Assembly (NCBI GenBank): GCA_008477525.1
Contig: SPDT01000003.1
Location: 3,782,001 to 3,846,000, forward strand
DNA length: 64,000 nt
Direction: 5' to 3'
Origin: Hypomyces perniciosus
Taxonomy: Eukaryota; Ascomycota; Sordariomycetes; Hypocreales; Hypocreaceae
The position numbers and the translations under genes are program-made. Under the pieces are notes generated by a model. That model saw nothing but the letters and a program-made list of their open reading frames with translations. It did not search any database and was not told where the DNA came from. How positions within the stretch are numbered: the first letter of the stretch is position 1; every line of letters begins with the position of its first letter. Shown here piece after piece: positions 1 to 10,439 of the stretch.

Positions 1-3000
1 GGTGTAGTCAGGTCATCCCAGTCACCATCCAGCATTGCATCCTTGAGGAAAGCCAGAGTTGTCTCGAAACTCATCTTGGTGAATGGACTGACGTTACCCC
101 GAAGTCCCATGCGGCTGAAGGCGGTAAAATCGCCGTTCCTCGTCATATGATCAGCAATGAGGTTCAAATGCCTATTGTCAACCTTGATGCCGTGGGACCC
201 GAAGACGCCGGCCAATTCCTGCACGATGTTGTTGCGGCATGCCTCAACACCATAGATGGAGAGGACCGCTGCAATATCGTTGGTTTCGATTCGATGTGGG
301 TCGATGAAGTCGCTGTATCTTTGCATTGCTCGAAGATTGACACCTGACGTGTTGATTACCAACTTGCCCTTCTCATGCACAAGCGTGCATGATCCAACGC
401 CCGCAATCTGCTGAACCACCGTCTTCTTGATCGCGTCCTCGACAATGTTGAGCATCAGAACTTTGGGAATCGCCGCATCAAACTCAAGTGTCACGTTGCA
501 CCACTCGCCATTGCTCTCGTCGCATTGGAACTCCGTAGCCTCTGCAAATGCCCCGAGAACGCGCTCTACACGTGCCTTAGCCGACCACGAAACTCCAGCA
601 TCATTGCCGCCCTCGTCATCACTGTCGTCATCCCTGTCTATGCGCTTGTCTGATGGCGGTGGGAGACTGCCTCCTAATCCCTCGTCTTCCACCTCGCTTT
701 CCGCATCTTCTTCCTCCATTTGCCTCTGAATCGCATCGTCTTCATCGTCATTGGGCCCATAAGACACTGTCTCGGTTCGATTAGCTCGCTGCTTGGCGTT
801 GGTCGCGTCGTCGTCGCCACCGTCATCGTCCTCATCTTCATCTCCACGGCTTTCCGGTTCTCCACCCGTGTTGGCCATCTCTACCACACCTGCCTTGACG
901 CCGATTTCAGGAGTTGCCGTCGTCGAGTGGGTCTGGCGTTTCTTAACTTCTTTCTTCATGAGTGCTAGGATATTTCGCAGTAGTCTCTTCTCAATGGCAT
1001 TCATGACATCTGATATGCTCACAGCGTATGTGCTAGAGTACTCCGCAGCCGGAAAGAATTTGAATTTGATCTTGTAAATTTTGGCCAACCCATAAATCTT
1101 TCCACGACCGACCATCTCTTCAACGACGACGCTATCCAGCACTTGGCCAAGATGCAGCACACTGATAGATTTGGCGAAGACCTCCGCATCCTTTTCAGAA
1201 AGCTCTGCGATCGGGTAGAGTGTCATTGCTGGTGTCGAAATGACTTTGCTGGCTGTCATCAATATCTCTCTCAGTCGAGGGATACCAAGAGTAACATTTT
1301 TGGCCGAGTGTCCAGCCAAATGAAATGTATTCAAAGTCATCTGTGTAGAGGGCTCTCCCACAGATTGTCCGGCGACAATGCCAACAGCTTCCCCAGGTTC
1401 AACCAGGGAACGCAGATATTTCATGGCAAACAACATCTCCGCATTTTTTCGGTTTAGAGCGACATGAGACATGGAGAGCTTGGCCTGATCGCCCTTCTCT
1501 CGCACTAACCCATCGGGATTGTCCTTCAAATAAGCCGCCATGGCCTCATAGAAGGTCTCAGATGTTGCAAAAGCATTCGTGGCGGGATCAAAGTTGGCCG
1601 TGAGTGGATCCTTTCCTTTTGGATCGCGAGCCTTGGCGTGCTTGACGGCACTTTTCATGTACTTGGAAAATGCCTGGCGATTGGCGCCGAGTCGCTCACC
1701 AACTTTTGGATCATATTTCAACTGTGCTGCTTCTGAAGTAACATTTTGCAGGATGAAACGGAAGTCGGTGAGGTACTTTTGCTTTGTGACATCGAGACCG
1801 TCTTCGCCATAGAGAAATTGAATCAACGACCCATCTGCATCTCGAACGGACGTATCGTACGCAACCGTTAGGCCCTCCATCCCCTTGATTACACATCTCT
1901 GGAGATAGCCGGAGCGCGATGTCTTAACGGCGGTATCAATCAAACCCTCGCGGCCCGCCATGTGGTGAAAATAGTATTCCTGTGGTCTTATGCCTGTGAG
2001 AAATCGATTGACGATGTAACCACCTGCCCTGATGTTGGTATCAAATGGTCGGAAACAAGGCAAAGTCTTGCCGCTGACCATCAAAGGCACACGCCTACCC
2101 TCCAAAACCTGCTGTCCTAAGTTGCACGATATGAGTGACGCATTGACTCGGGATCCTTTGGCCCCTGAAGTTGTCATGGCCTGCATCTGATTCTTTGGGA
2201 ACGGTTTCTCCAGGCCGTTAGGAATGCATGCTTTTTGAACGGCATCCGTAATGTCTTTGGTTCCTTGATTCATCAAAAGATCGAGGCCTTCCTGTTTGCT
2301 GTCGTCACGCATAACCTCCTCTAGACGTTCCAAAAGAAGCGGATTCAAAGAGTCCTTCTGCTTCTCGAGCGACACATAGCCCGATGCAATTTCGGGGCCG
2401 ACTCGATCAGCGGAGCGGAGTTCTTGTCGCCGCGATATCTCACCCTCTGGAGTCAATCTCAGGTCGTCCATGCCACATGAAAAGGCCCTCATGTTAAGGT
2501 ATCTTGTTAACAGCCGACCAAGACTACTAAGAAGCTTGCCTGCGATGGCGGGTCCGTATATCTCATGCACAGCGTGGATTAGGCCACCAGAGCTAGGGCC
2601 GATCTGTGATTTGTCAAGAATGCCAGTTATGAATTCACCGTCCTGGATGAATACCGTTCCCTCATCAGACTTTGGTCCCCATTGCTCAGCCTTGATTTGC
2701 GCATTCTCGCGCATGGTAAGACCGCCACAATTTGGTGGTCGCATGTTTGCGAGGATGGTGCTGATAACTTGTTTTCCCGTCCATCTCATCACCGGTTTGA
2801 TGATGGCTGGTGGCATAAGCTGAATCCTTTCGCCGAGGATGTGGCCACTTTCTGGCCGTAAAGCACTGTAAATCAACTGATGATAGTCACTTCGGTTGAA
2901 GAAAGTATCGCGGTTGCAAAGCGCTACGGAGACGGAAATATGATCCTGAATCAGACCTCTCAGCGGTTTGCCAGCAGTCCCGGACAAATACTGATGGTCA

Positions 3001-5010
3001 GTATCGGCAATCTGCAGTGCTTCCGCCCGAGCCACCTCATTCTGAGGAAAATGCATGTTCATTTCGTCACCATCGAAATCAGCATTGTAAGTGTTGCAGT
3101 TCGCATAATGCATTCGTATCGTTTTCTCGCCGGGAAGAACACGAACTCGATGGCCCATGATAGACGGTTTGTGCAGTGTTGGTTGGCGGTTCATCAAAAC
3201 AACATCACCGTTGGTGAGGTGACGATGTACCTTCTTGTTTCGCGTTCGAGCCGCATTGCTATTCGTTGGGGCGAGCAACTGGTTTGCAAGAGATATACGA
3301 TCATCGACAGACTTGTTGCGAAGATTGACAATTTGCCCGTTCTCGTTTTCAATTGCAAAAGCCCCGGGCCACTTATCCACGCCATTAATCACAGCTTGCT
3401 GCATGTCTTTGAAGTTGTGACTTGTGACAGGCTCGGGATAAGTCAGCTTTTTAGCAAACACCGGGGGAACGCCGATCTCGTTGGTTTCGATGTTAGGATC
3501 CGGGGATATGACACTTCTTGCGGCGTAGTTCACTCGCTTTCCCATCATGTTCTTGCGGAAAAGACCCTCCTTCTTCTCCAACTTTTGCTTGATTCCATCC
3601 TCGTTGCGTTTGGCAGCGGCACCTTGAACAGGGTTTTTGTTTTTGTCAATCAACGCATTGACAGCTTCTTGAAGCTCCGTCCATGCTTGATGCATTTGTG
3701 TGATATCCGTTCTTTCTTCTTCCAAAGCCTTATAGACCTGGGCTATTCTCCCGCAGCCGCTGAGAATGCCCTTGTAAAGCGAGTTTTGTTGAGCTTCAGC
3801 AATCTGCGAGTCGCCAGTTCGTGCCTCTGGTCGATAGCGATTGGGTGGGACGAGAATGACTGTTATGAAGAACATTTCGGGGGTGACTTTTTGTGAGCTT
3901 CGTGTTGTTGGCTTTGCGTTGTAGATGAGGGACAGCAAATCTTGCTCTTTGTTGAACAATTCCGTCAACCGCGCTCGCACTTCCATGGAGCTGATGTATC
4001 TCTGAGGACCCTCGGTGCTGTCATCTACATCCGGCATGTCGATATCCTGTGTAGATTGGCCATCTCTGCTCTTGGATGTTGGAGATCCGACGTCGGCAAC
4101 ACCTTCGTCCGACGAGTAACCGTTTGACTTGCGCATCGGCCTGCTTTGGTACACTCGAGTCATGGCGTCGTCCCACTTGAGGTTCTTTTGCGCCATCTTT
4201 GCTTTGTCCTTCGCTGACAGAGATTTCTCAAATACCTTCACGTATCGATCCTTCCGATATGTGGGAGAGATACCTCCACAACTGGAGCAAAGTCTCTTTT
4301 TCACAATCTCTGCCATGAATTCTTTGATAATATCCCGACGCATCTCGCTGGCGCCCTCGTGCTTTCCTCTCTTGGCGTCGCCTCTTTTCAGCTTGATTCC
4401 TCGAAGACACTGCTGCACGTACTTCTCCCTTTGTCGAGTAACATTGTCGATGGAAGAGTTCCCATCCTCTTCTGCTTCGCTTCCTGCCATACCAAGAGCT
4501 TCTTGCATCTCTATGGCAAGTTCATTCTCTCCAATGGTACCGACCATGTGTGCTTCGTGCATAAGGCCATGCTGTAGGAGCCGCAGTTGACATGTGTACT
4601 TATGCAGATCTTTTGGGGGCAGCCGAAATCCCTTGCAATAAACACATGTTGCTCGAAGCAATCGGTAAGCTTGGTCCATAAATACCGGATGGTAAACTGG
4701 AGCCGGAAGTTGGATGTGTCCTGGGTGCCCTGGGCAATTGGATTGGTTTAGGTTGCATGTAGAGCATCTAAAAACATAACAACCATGAGCTTAGGATAAT
4801 TTATAGCCAATTGATATCAATCACTTACGGTGAGTCGCCCCATGATCCAAGTGCTGGGTCATATAGACCACCGGGTACGGGATTGAGAAGGTTGTCGAAA
4901 GTACTTTCATTTTCGATTTGCTTGACAGATATGGCCCGAATCTCTTTGGCGGAGAGGAAGGTAAACTCCACACTCTCCACCTCAGAGACGACCGGCTGTG
5001 CGATATTCAT
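1..5010 (-). CDS. RPA190: RNA polymerase I largest subunit (partial, C-terminus off window)
   Basis: Catalytic largest subunit of nucleolar Pol I, which makes the 35S rRNA precursor. Two exons are seen: 5010-4829 (ATG start) and 4767 to the left edge. A 61-nt intron (donor GTAAGTG, acceptor TAG) joins the frame as ...GDSP|CSTCNLNQSNCPGHPGH, the Cys/His zinc-binding clamp of the family. The active-site Mg-binding motif NADFDGDEMN lies near residue 620 (about 3,045-3,100). An Asp/Glu-rich linker at about 600-860 matches the acidic insert of the Pol I jaw. The frame stays open to position 1, where the family C-terminus (MSFETT.AFL.DA..DG) is being read, so probably only about 25-30 residues are missing. 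It is head to head with PRP3 across 337 bp. Family identity is very secure; the intron is inferred from splice signals and the conserved join. Confidence 0.96.
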
Positions 5011-5347
5011 TGCGTATTCAGGACCCTACAGGCTGGGCAATTGGTCCTGTGTTAGTCGGTTGAGGTCGAGTGCATATTATCGTTTTTGTTGTCAAAGTCG
5101 TTCAAATGCGAAAATGGCGGGGAGCTCCACCAAGGCAAACAAATTTTTGGCGGTGTCGCGCGGCAGAAATTTAGTGTGGGTCTACATCGAAGCCATGGTC
5201 ACTAGTAGTAACTCTGCATGGATGTCAATACTACTACTCCGTTCTAGTAGTAGTACCACCACTTCTACTGCTATTCCACCTGGTGACCAAAGTTGGAAGC
5301 CACAACATACCACATCAGAGTCGCGCACAGCGCGCATGTGTTGAGCT
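5011..5347. promoter_or_regulatory. Shared divergent promoter between RPA190 and PRP3
   Basis: This 337-bp gap separates the two start codons, so both genes must take their core promoters from it. It holds runs of ACTACTAC/TAGTAGTA-type sequence (about 5,205-5,270) and one TACTCCGT partial copy of the dispersed motif. I see no clear TATA box. Co-regulation of the two genes is inferred from geometry only. Confidence 0.6.
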
Positions 5348-6883
5348 ATGAACCCTCATTCTCAGTCTGGAGGCCTGGGGCCTCGTCGCGATGGATCCTC
5401 TAGGATTCAAAAGACTGAGTCTGCTGCTGATAGGATGGCTGCCCTTAAGGCTCGTGTTGCGGCCGCCATCGGGACAAGCAAAGCCAAAGGAGGGTTGAAC
5501 ATTGGACTTCATCCCGCTCTGGAAGATTTGGGCACGTGGAAACCTTCAAGCAAGGACAAAGTTTCCACACAGGACTACCCACGCTCAACAAAGGATACTA
5601 TTCGACCACAAAGCAACTTGCAGCACGGAAATCCTGTCGCTGGCACACAGGCGAAAGCTTCGGAAGATCAGAAGAACCCCTACTACGATGAGAAACTGGC
5701 TTCTCAAGAAACCGGGGGAAAGCAAAAGGAGTCACGGCGGCTGGTATTCAATCAGAAAGGAAAATACATTCAGCAGGGCAATGCTCTACGTCGCCAGGCA
5801 GCCCTCGAGGCCATGAAAAAGCGCATTGCCGAACAAACTCGCAAGGCCGGTATTGACGAGGATCTTGACGTGGAGAAGAACTTCGTTGTGGAGGCACCTC
5901 CAGCTATTGAATGGTGGGATGAGGGCCTGGTGGACGGTACAGGCTACAACGATATCGACGACCATACAAAGCTGAAGATACGCGTCCCTGATAGCATCGT
6001 GACCGAGTACATTCAGCATCCCGTTGCACTTGAACCTCCACAAGACCGACATATGCCTGCGCCAAAGGCAATGTATTTGACTGCTAAGGAGCAGGCCAAG
6101 ATTCGACGCCAACGCCGAATGGCAGAGTTGAAAGAGATGCAGGCCAAGATTCGTCTTGGGCTTGTGCCAGCCCCGCCACCGAAGGTGAAGAAGGGAAATT
6201 TGATGCGAGTTCTCGGAGATGGTAAATATACACCCTTGTCAATTATGCTTCCTATTATCATATGCTAATCATCCATAGTTGCTGTCAAGGACCCCACTGC
6301 AGTCGAGGCACGAGTGAATCGAGAAATTGCCCAGCGTTATGAGAAGCACGTCGAAACCAACGAGGCACGGAAATTGACACAGGACCAAAAACATGAAAAG
6401 CTGGTCGCAAATCAACAGAAGGATGCGAATAAGGGAATTCACGTCCTGGTGTTCAAGATTACAACTTTAGCCAACGGTCAGCACCGTTACAAAATTTGGC
6501 GTAACGCTGACCAATTGGCTCTCTCTGGAACGTGTATCATGCACCCCAAGTTTAGCCTCGTGATTGTCGAAGGAGGGCAATGGGGCATCAATAAGTACAA
6601 AAAGTTGATGCTCAATCGCATCAACTGGACCGAAAATACCCCCTCCAGAGACCGGGATGGCGACAATGGCACTACCCGCGATTGGTTATCAGCCGAGGAC
6701 GCCAACGGTGACCTAAAAGACATGTCGCTGAACGAATGCAAGCTGATATTTGAGGGAGAGCAGAAGGCGAAGGGGTTTAAGAAGTGGGGCAGCAAGGTGT
6801 GTGAGACGGATGCCGAGGCCAGGGAAATATTGGCTCGGGCTAAGATGGACAACTTCTGGTCGTTGGCTAAAGGCATCCCTTAA
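5348..6883 (+). CDS. PRP3: U4/U6 small nuclear ribonucleoprotein Prp3
   Basis: Component of the U4/U6.U5 tri-snRNP needed for spliceosome assembly in the nucleus. Exons 5348-6221 and 6279-6883; the 57-nt intron has donor GTAAAT, branch TGCTAATC and acceptor TAG, and the join reads VLGD|VAVKDPTAVEARV. The predicted protein is 492 aa. The N-terminal part is basic with low-complexity stretches. The central PRP3 domain has the conserved 'ADRMAALKARVAAAIG' start and 'PPAIEWWDEG' segment. The C-terminal part, from about residue 355, carries the DUF1115-type fold (IHVLVFKI..L..GQHRYKIW, then the ILVEGG-like IVEGGQWGINKYKKLMLNRINW). The length fits fungal Prp3. The first ATG after the short divergent promoter is taken as start. 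Confidence 0.95.
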
Positions 6884-7184
6884 GCGGCCTGGTTATTGAT
6901 TTGCTATCGCCGGGCCTTTTTCTTTGGAGACGAGTCGCAGGTGGGGGCGCCAGCAGATGTTGACCCGCTACTGGGAGCCCACTGCCTATTAGGACTCCAT
7001 GTTGTCAAGGCATAGTCCTGAGGATTCGAAGCATGAGCATGTTGGCACCTTCAATATCTCTGATAGTAAAGGGGTTGCAATAATAGGAATGGAATTGTGG
7101 CCAGTCTTTTGAGAACATGGTCTAACTAGGAGATATTATCGACGTGATCAAAGCTATATCGACTCCGACTTTTAACTACCCGTA
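6884..7184. other. Intergenic, 3' side of PRP3
   Basis: About 300 bp of non-coding sequence between the PRP3 stop and the MITE-like element. I see no coding frame or RNA gene. The sequence TA at 7183-7184 is the probable left target-site duplication of the element. Confidence 0.5.
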
Positions 7185-7597
7185 GACTTGAGACCGGGGG
7201 GGGGGAGTCGACTAACAGCCTTAGTCGGGCAGAAAAAGCCAGGACAGGCGAGAAACTCTTGGATACCTATTTTCTTCACATCCGATATTAGTAAAATTAA
7301 TTAATAAATACAAATGAGTTTACTATTATATAAAGATATCAATTACCAGATTTGAAATGATAAAGATTTTTCTTTAATTAGTTATATATTTGTCTCTGTT
7401 TTATTGAAAAGTGAAGAAAAAGTCGAAAGCCCTGAAAAATAGTGGGGGTCCTCTGAAGTATCTTTGTATATAATTCTATATAAAGGTACGGAGTACTTAA
7501 AATGTAAACTGTCCCGGACTTTCTTGCCTGTCCCGGCTTTTTCTGCCCGACTAAGGCCCCCCTTAGTCGACCCCCCCCCGGCCCCCGGTCTCAAGCC
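7185..7597. mobile_element. MITE-like element with about 70-bp terminal inverted repeats
   Basis: The left end (7185-about 7252) and right end (about 7508-7597) are imperfect inverted copies. Both start G(A/G)CTTGAGACCGG, pass through a G-run and GTCGACTAA, and share CCTTAGTCGGGCAGAAAA and AGCC(A/G)GGACAGGC(A/G)AGAAA. Small indels separate the copies. TA dinucleotides flank both ends (7183-7184 and 7598-7599), as in Tc1/mariner-Fot1/pogo insertions. The roughly 250-bp interior is very AT-rich with no transposase frame, so it would be non-autonomous. It also carries one TACGGAGTAC motif (7487-7496). Superfamily is inferred from the TA flank only; a relic of two solo ends is an alternative. Confidence 0.78.
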
Positions 7598-7780
7598 TAC
7601 AGGTAAACTTTGAATTCTTGGGGTGATAGTTGTTGTTTGTGGGCATTCGGAATAGCTTGCTTCATTCACAGGTATCACGGCACGGAAAGGCAGGTCAGGG
7701 CAAATATCATGGTTGTGCCGTAGAGAGCGAGAAAGCCCTAAGGCTCTACAGAAAGCTATAGCTAGGAACGCGTTAGGGCC

Positions 7781-7843
7781 TGGTCACGTGAGCTCCGGTC
7801 ACGTGACAAGGCATCAACATCGCGTCACGGTTGGTGCCGTGAC
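7781..7843. promoter_or_regulatory. CACGTG box pair plus short inverted repeat
   Basis: Two GGTCACGTGA boxes sit 15 bp apart (CACGTG at 7785-7790 and 7800-7805). They are followed by a perfect inverted repeat GTCACGG-N6-CCGTGAC (7824-7843). CACGTG is the classic bHLH (Cbf1/USF-type) site. Which gene they serve is unclear: tRNA-Met and the glycosyltransferase relic are the neighbours. The sites are seen; function is inferred. Confidence 0.45.
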
Positions 7844-7979
7844 AACAGGCGAGTCACGACGAACATAGTTGGGCTCTTTTATGTCACTACCAATAGCTCT
7901 GTGTGGTTTTCCTGGGCGGTTCTTGTAACGTTTCCTGAATCAAATTTTCACTCAAGAGATAAATCGAAGTAGTAAAGGC

Positions 7980-7985
7980 AAAAAA
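7980..7985 (-). terminator. Pol III terminator of tRNA-Met
   Basis: A run of six A on the plus strand (six T in the transcript) begins about 5 nt after the tRNA 3' end. This is the usual RNA polymerase III stop signal. Confidence 0.75.
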
Positions 7986-7989
7986 TAAA

Positions 7990-8103
7990 TGTCCTCGGTG
8001 AGGCTCGAACTCACGACCTTCAGATGGCCCAAACTGATGTTTGGATCATATCGTATCAGACAGATTATGAGACTGACGCGCTAACCAACTGCGCCACGAA
8101 GAC
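7990..8103 (-). tRNA. tRNA-Met (anticodon CAU), elongator type, with 40-nt intron
   Basis: A full cloverleaf can be drawn. The acceptor stem GTCTTCG pairs with CGAGGAC (one G-U), with discriminator A. The D-arm is GCGC...GCGC, the anticodon stem TCAGT/TCTGA with loop CTCATAA, and the T-arm GTGAG-TTCGAGC-CTCAC. The anticodon loop is broken at the canonical position 37/38 by a 40-nt intron, leaving a 74-nt mature tRNA. The T-T mismatch at 31:39 is typical of eukaryotic elongator tRNA-Met. The A-box-like GGCGCAGTTGGTTAGCGC and B-box-like GTTCGAGCC sequences form the internal promoter. The downstream T6 run supports transcription from the minus strand. Confidence 0.95.
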
Positions 8104-8559
8104 TTCGTTGTAGTGGCTGGTCGGGCAATTATTCAACCCCATGAATATTTCAACTACCACCTACTGACAAAATAGTCACGTGACACTTTCTTTCTCTTCT
8201 GGCTTGGTGCAGAGATCTCGCACACGGATTAGCCAATAATATCGATGCATTTGTTTGTGACGTCATGAGTTTGTCGAAATGAACTCTCCAATCAACTGCC
8301 TTTGCTACCGACTCCTCTGTTCCACCCTTTTGACCCCCGTTTTCCAAGATAGTACCGCCATGTATGTATACTTCTTTCTTGAAGCTTGTTTGCAAACCAT
8401 CCTGGAATTTCGAGACATGTTGACTCATTCTTGTTTATGTCTGTCTCGCGTGGTACGGCGGCAATGTTGGCTCGAGGCGCAGGAAAACCAATGTCTTCCC
8501 CACCAGCCTCCCTCCCCCCTTATTATTTAGGGAGCGGACAGATCTGAAGAAGACTGTTT
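8104..8559. promoter_or_regulatory. tRNA upstream region / intergenic with GTCACGTGAC palindrome
   Basis: A perfect 10-bp palindrome GTCACGTGAC lies at 8175-8184, about 70 bp upstream of tRNA-Met. The rest of the stretch is non-coding to my reading. An 83-codon ATG frame at 8279-8530 shows no recognisable protein feature. Confidence 0.4.
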
Positions 8560-9590
8560 CTGGTGGAAGTTCACTCTCTCAAACAACTAATATCGACCTC
8601 CGAACTTGCTCCTATCTGCGCCTGGACTTTACTGCTCATGCTTCTCGACTCTCCCACAACCGGAACTAGCACCGTCGCTTCTCTAGGCAAGGCTAGATCA
8701 TCCGCGTCCTTGATTACCAGCAATCCCCCTGACTTGATCTGATTGCCACTGCTTCTCAAGTATGGCGGTGTGTATGCAGATGTGGGAATCATCCAGGTTG
8801 GCGATTTAAACCGTCTATGGCACCAAACAATTGGTGATCCCGAGTCGACATATGATGTCCTATCCTATAACGCTGGCGGCGTCGAAAAGCGTGTCCTGAC
8901 TAACTATTTCCTTGCCTCTCGCCTGAACAATCCACTTTTTGAGTGGTGTCATTAGCTCCTGCTTGCATTGTTGGCTGGAGATGGCGGCAAGGATAGCACC
9001 GATTGAATGCATAGCAGCCCGCTATTGAAAGGCCTTCCGCTGATGGGGGAATCGATGTCATTAGAGGAGAACGGAAAATTGGTTGGACCTGAAGAAACGA
9101 ACAAGCTGTTGACAGACTACGTTATCCACGGACAGTTATAACTATGGTTATGAGGCTTGTGGACCAAGAGGACGACTGGGACGGGCCAAAGTACGCTGTC
9201 GAACATGTCTATGCCATTGAGTATATGATGGGGTCGCAACTCATCAACGAATTGACCAGATGGAACGGCCATAGGCCGCACCAGCTCATGTCACTCTCTC
9301 CCGGCTGAGGGAGAGGCGGAGAGCGAGGACCAGAAACAAGAGTGGGAGATCGTTGAGGCATGCCTCATAAAAACCTTCGGTTTCGAACTGGTTTATGGGT
9401 TGATTATAAGCCGTGTTGGGCGACACACTGGGGTCCTTATGGTGAAAAAATGGCGATTCTGATAACATACCGGGAACTTACGCCCACTGGTTACGACACG
9501 GAACTGTACATTGGAGCCCCAAATGTCTCCCGCCTCGGCTTGATTTTCAAATTATTGAACCATTCAAGGCCAGCCCTTTGTTAAGGGAAA
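8560..9590 (+). pseudogene. Decayed capsular-polysaccharide-type glycosyltransferase (DXD sugar-binding family)
   Basis: The best preserved part (8743-8955) reads LLLKYGGVYADVG, a DxD-like sugar-transferase signature found in fungal proteins annotated as capsule polysaccharide synthesis enzymes, followed by SYNAGGVE and LTNYFLASR. The same frame is broken by TGA at 8740-8742 (between 'NPPDLI' and 'LPLLLKYGG'), TAG at 8953-8955 and TGA at 9004-9006. It still reads SSPLLKGLPLMGE beyond these stops. Further family-like pieces appear in other frames (AIEYMMGSQLINELTRW about 9,210-9,270; a C-terminal IPGTYAHWLRHGTVHWSPK-like piece about 9,465-9,530), so at least two frameshifts have accumulated. 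I see no functional start. Several stops fit C-to-T change (CGA to TGA), as in RIP or ordinary decay. Confidence 0.8.
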
Positions 9591-10439
9591 CCTAGAAACA
9601 AGGCAAGCTCATAGAACATCTATAACAATAGAAGCCAGAATACTTGAATCAATAGCCGGTGAAGACCCAGCACCCTGTGATGAGGAATATTAGTAGCGAG
9701 GATGTGGGCGGAAATGTTAGTTCTACCTACTCGTATACTACTAGTACCAAGAGATGATACTGAGAGCGTATGAAAAGGCAAAATATTTGGATCCCGCACC
9801 AAAGCATGTGAAAGACATGCGCGGCGGTAGTATGAGTTTTAGCACTAGCAGATATATACTAATAATAGTACCTATGCACGAAGTACCTAGTAGTGGTTTG
9901 TATTTTATAAAGTCTATCTAATTCAATAAGCACCAAGGTCTCCGGGGATATTTCTCTTTTCTTCCTTTGAAGACAGAAATGGGGAGAATGAACGAATGGG
10001 ATCCCTCTCACTTTTTATTTATTTTAGATTCTGACGGTGAGATCCTACGAGTATGTAATACTACTAGGTGTGAGCATAACATGACCAGGGATACCCACTA
10101 TTAGTAGTGCATGAGGTACGGAGTACGAAGTACTCTGTGGTACTGAAACATTATTCCGTACTCGATTCCACCACGTCATCCCTGCGTTAGGTATCCTCCC
10201 TCTTAGACATCGCGTCACTCTTCTCATAACATGTTTATTGACTCGCAGTTAGTGGCTCCATGCTCGTCGTTTGCAACTCAAACGCCGCCGATACCCTAGC
10301 GATCGCCCTCTCTACGTGCTAAGTCACATTAAAGTCCTTGGCCAGTTTGCTTCCATGGCACTTTCGACCAGAGGGAAAGGTGCATGCGAGCCCAACCAAA
10401 CATCCACCTATCGTCCAAATCGCCCCTTTACCGCCATCC
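9591..10439. other. Intergenic, AT-rich with TACGRAGTA motifs
   Basis: Non-coding. It has repeated CTACTAGTA-type sequence (about 9,720-9,900) and adjacent TACGGAGTAC (10117-10126) and TACGAAGTA (10124-10132) copies. The last part must hold the promoter and leader of the DDHD gene. Confidence 0.5.

Noticed and set aside
7382..7678. 98-codon minus-strand frame inside the MITE-like element
   Set aside because: It runs through the terminal inverted repeat and the AT-rich core, has no ATG-led protein-like composition, and shows no transposase motif.
8279..8530. 83-codon ATG frame between tRNA-Met and the pseudogene
   Set aside because: Leu/Cys-rich with no recognisable domain, and it lies in a decayed region.
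10338..10439. N-terminal extension of the DDHD protein to 10338
   Set aside because: The first codon is TTG, not ATG; the first in-frame ATG is 10440.
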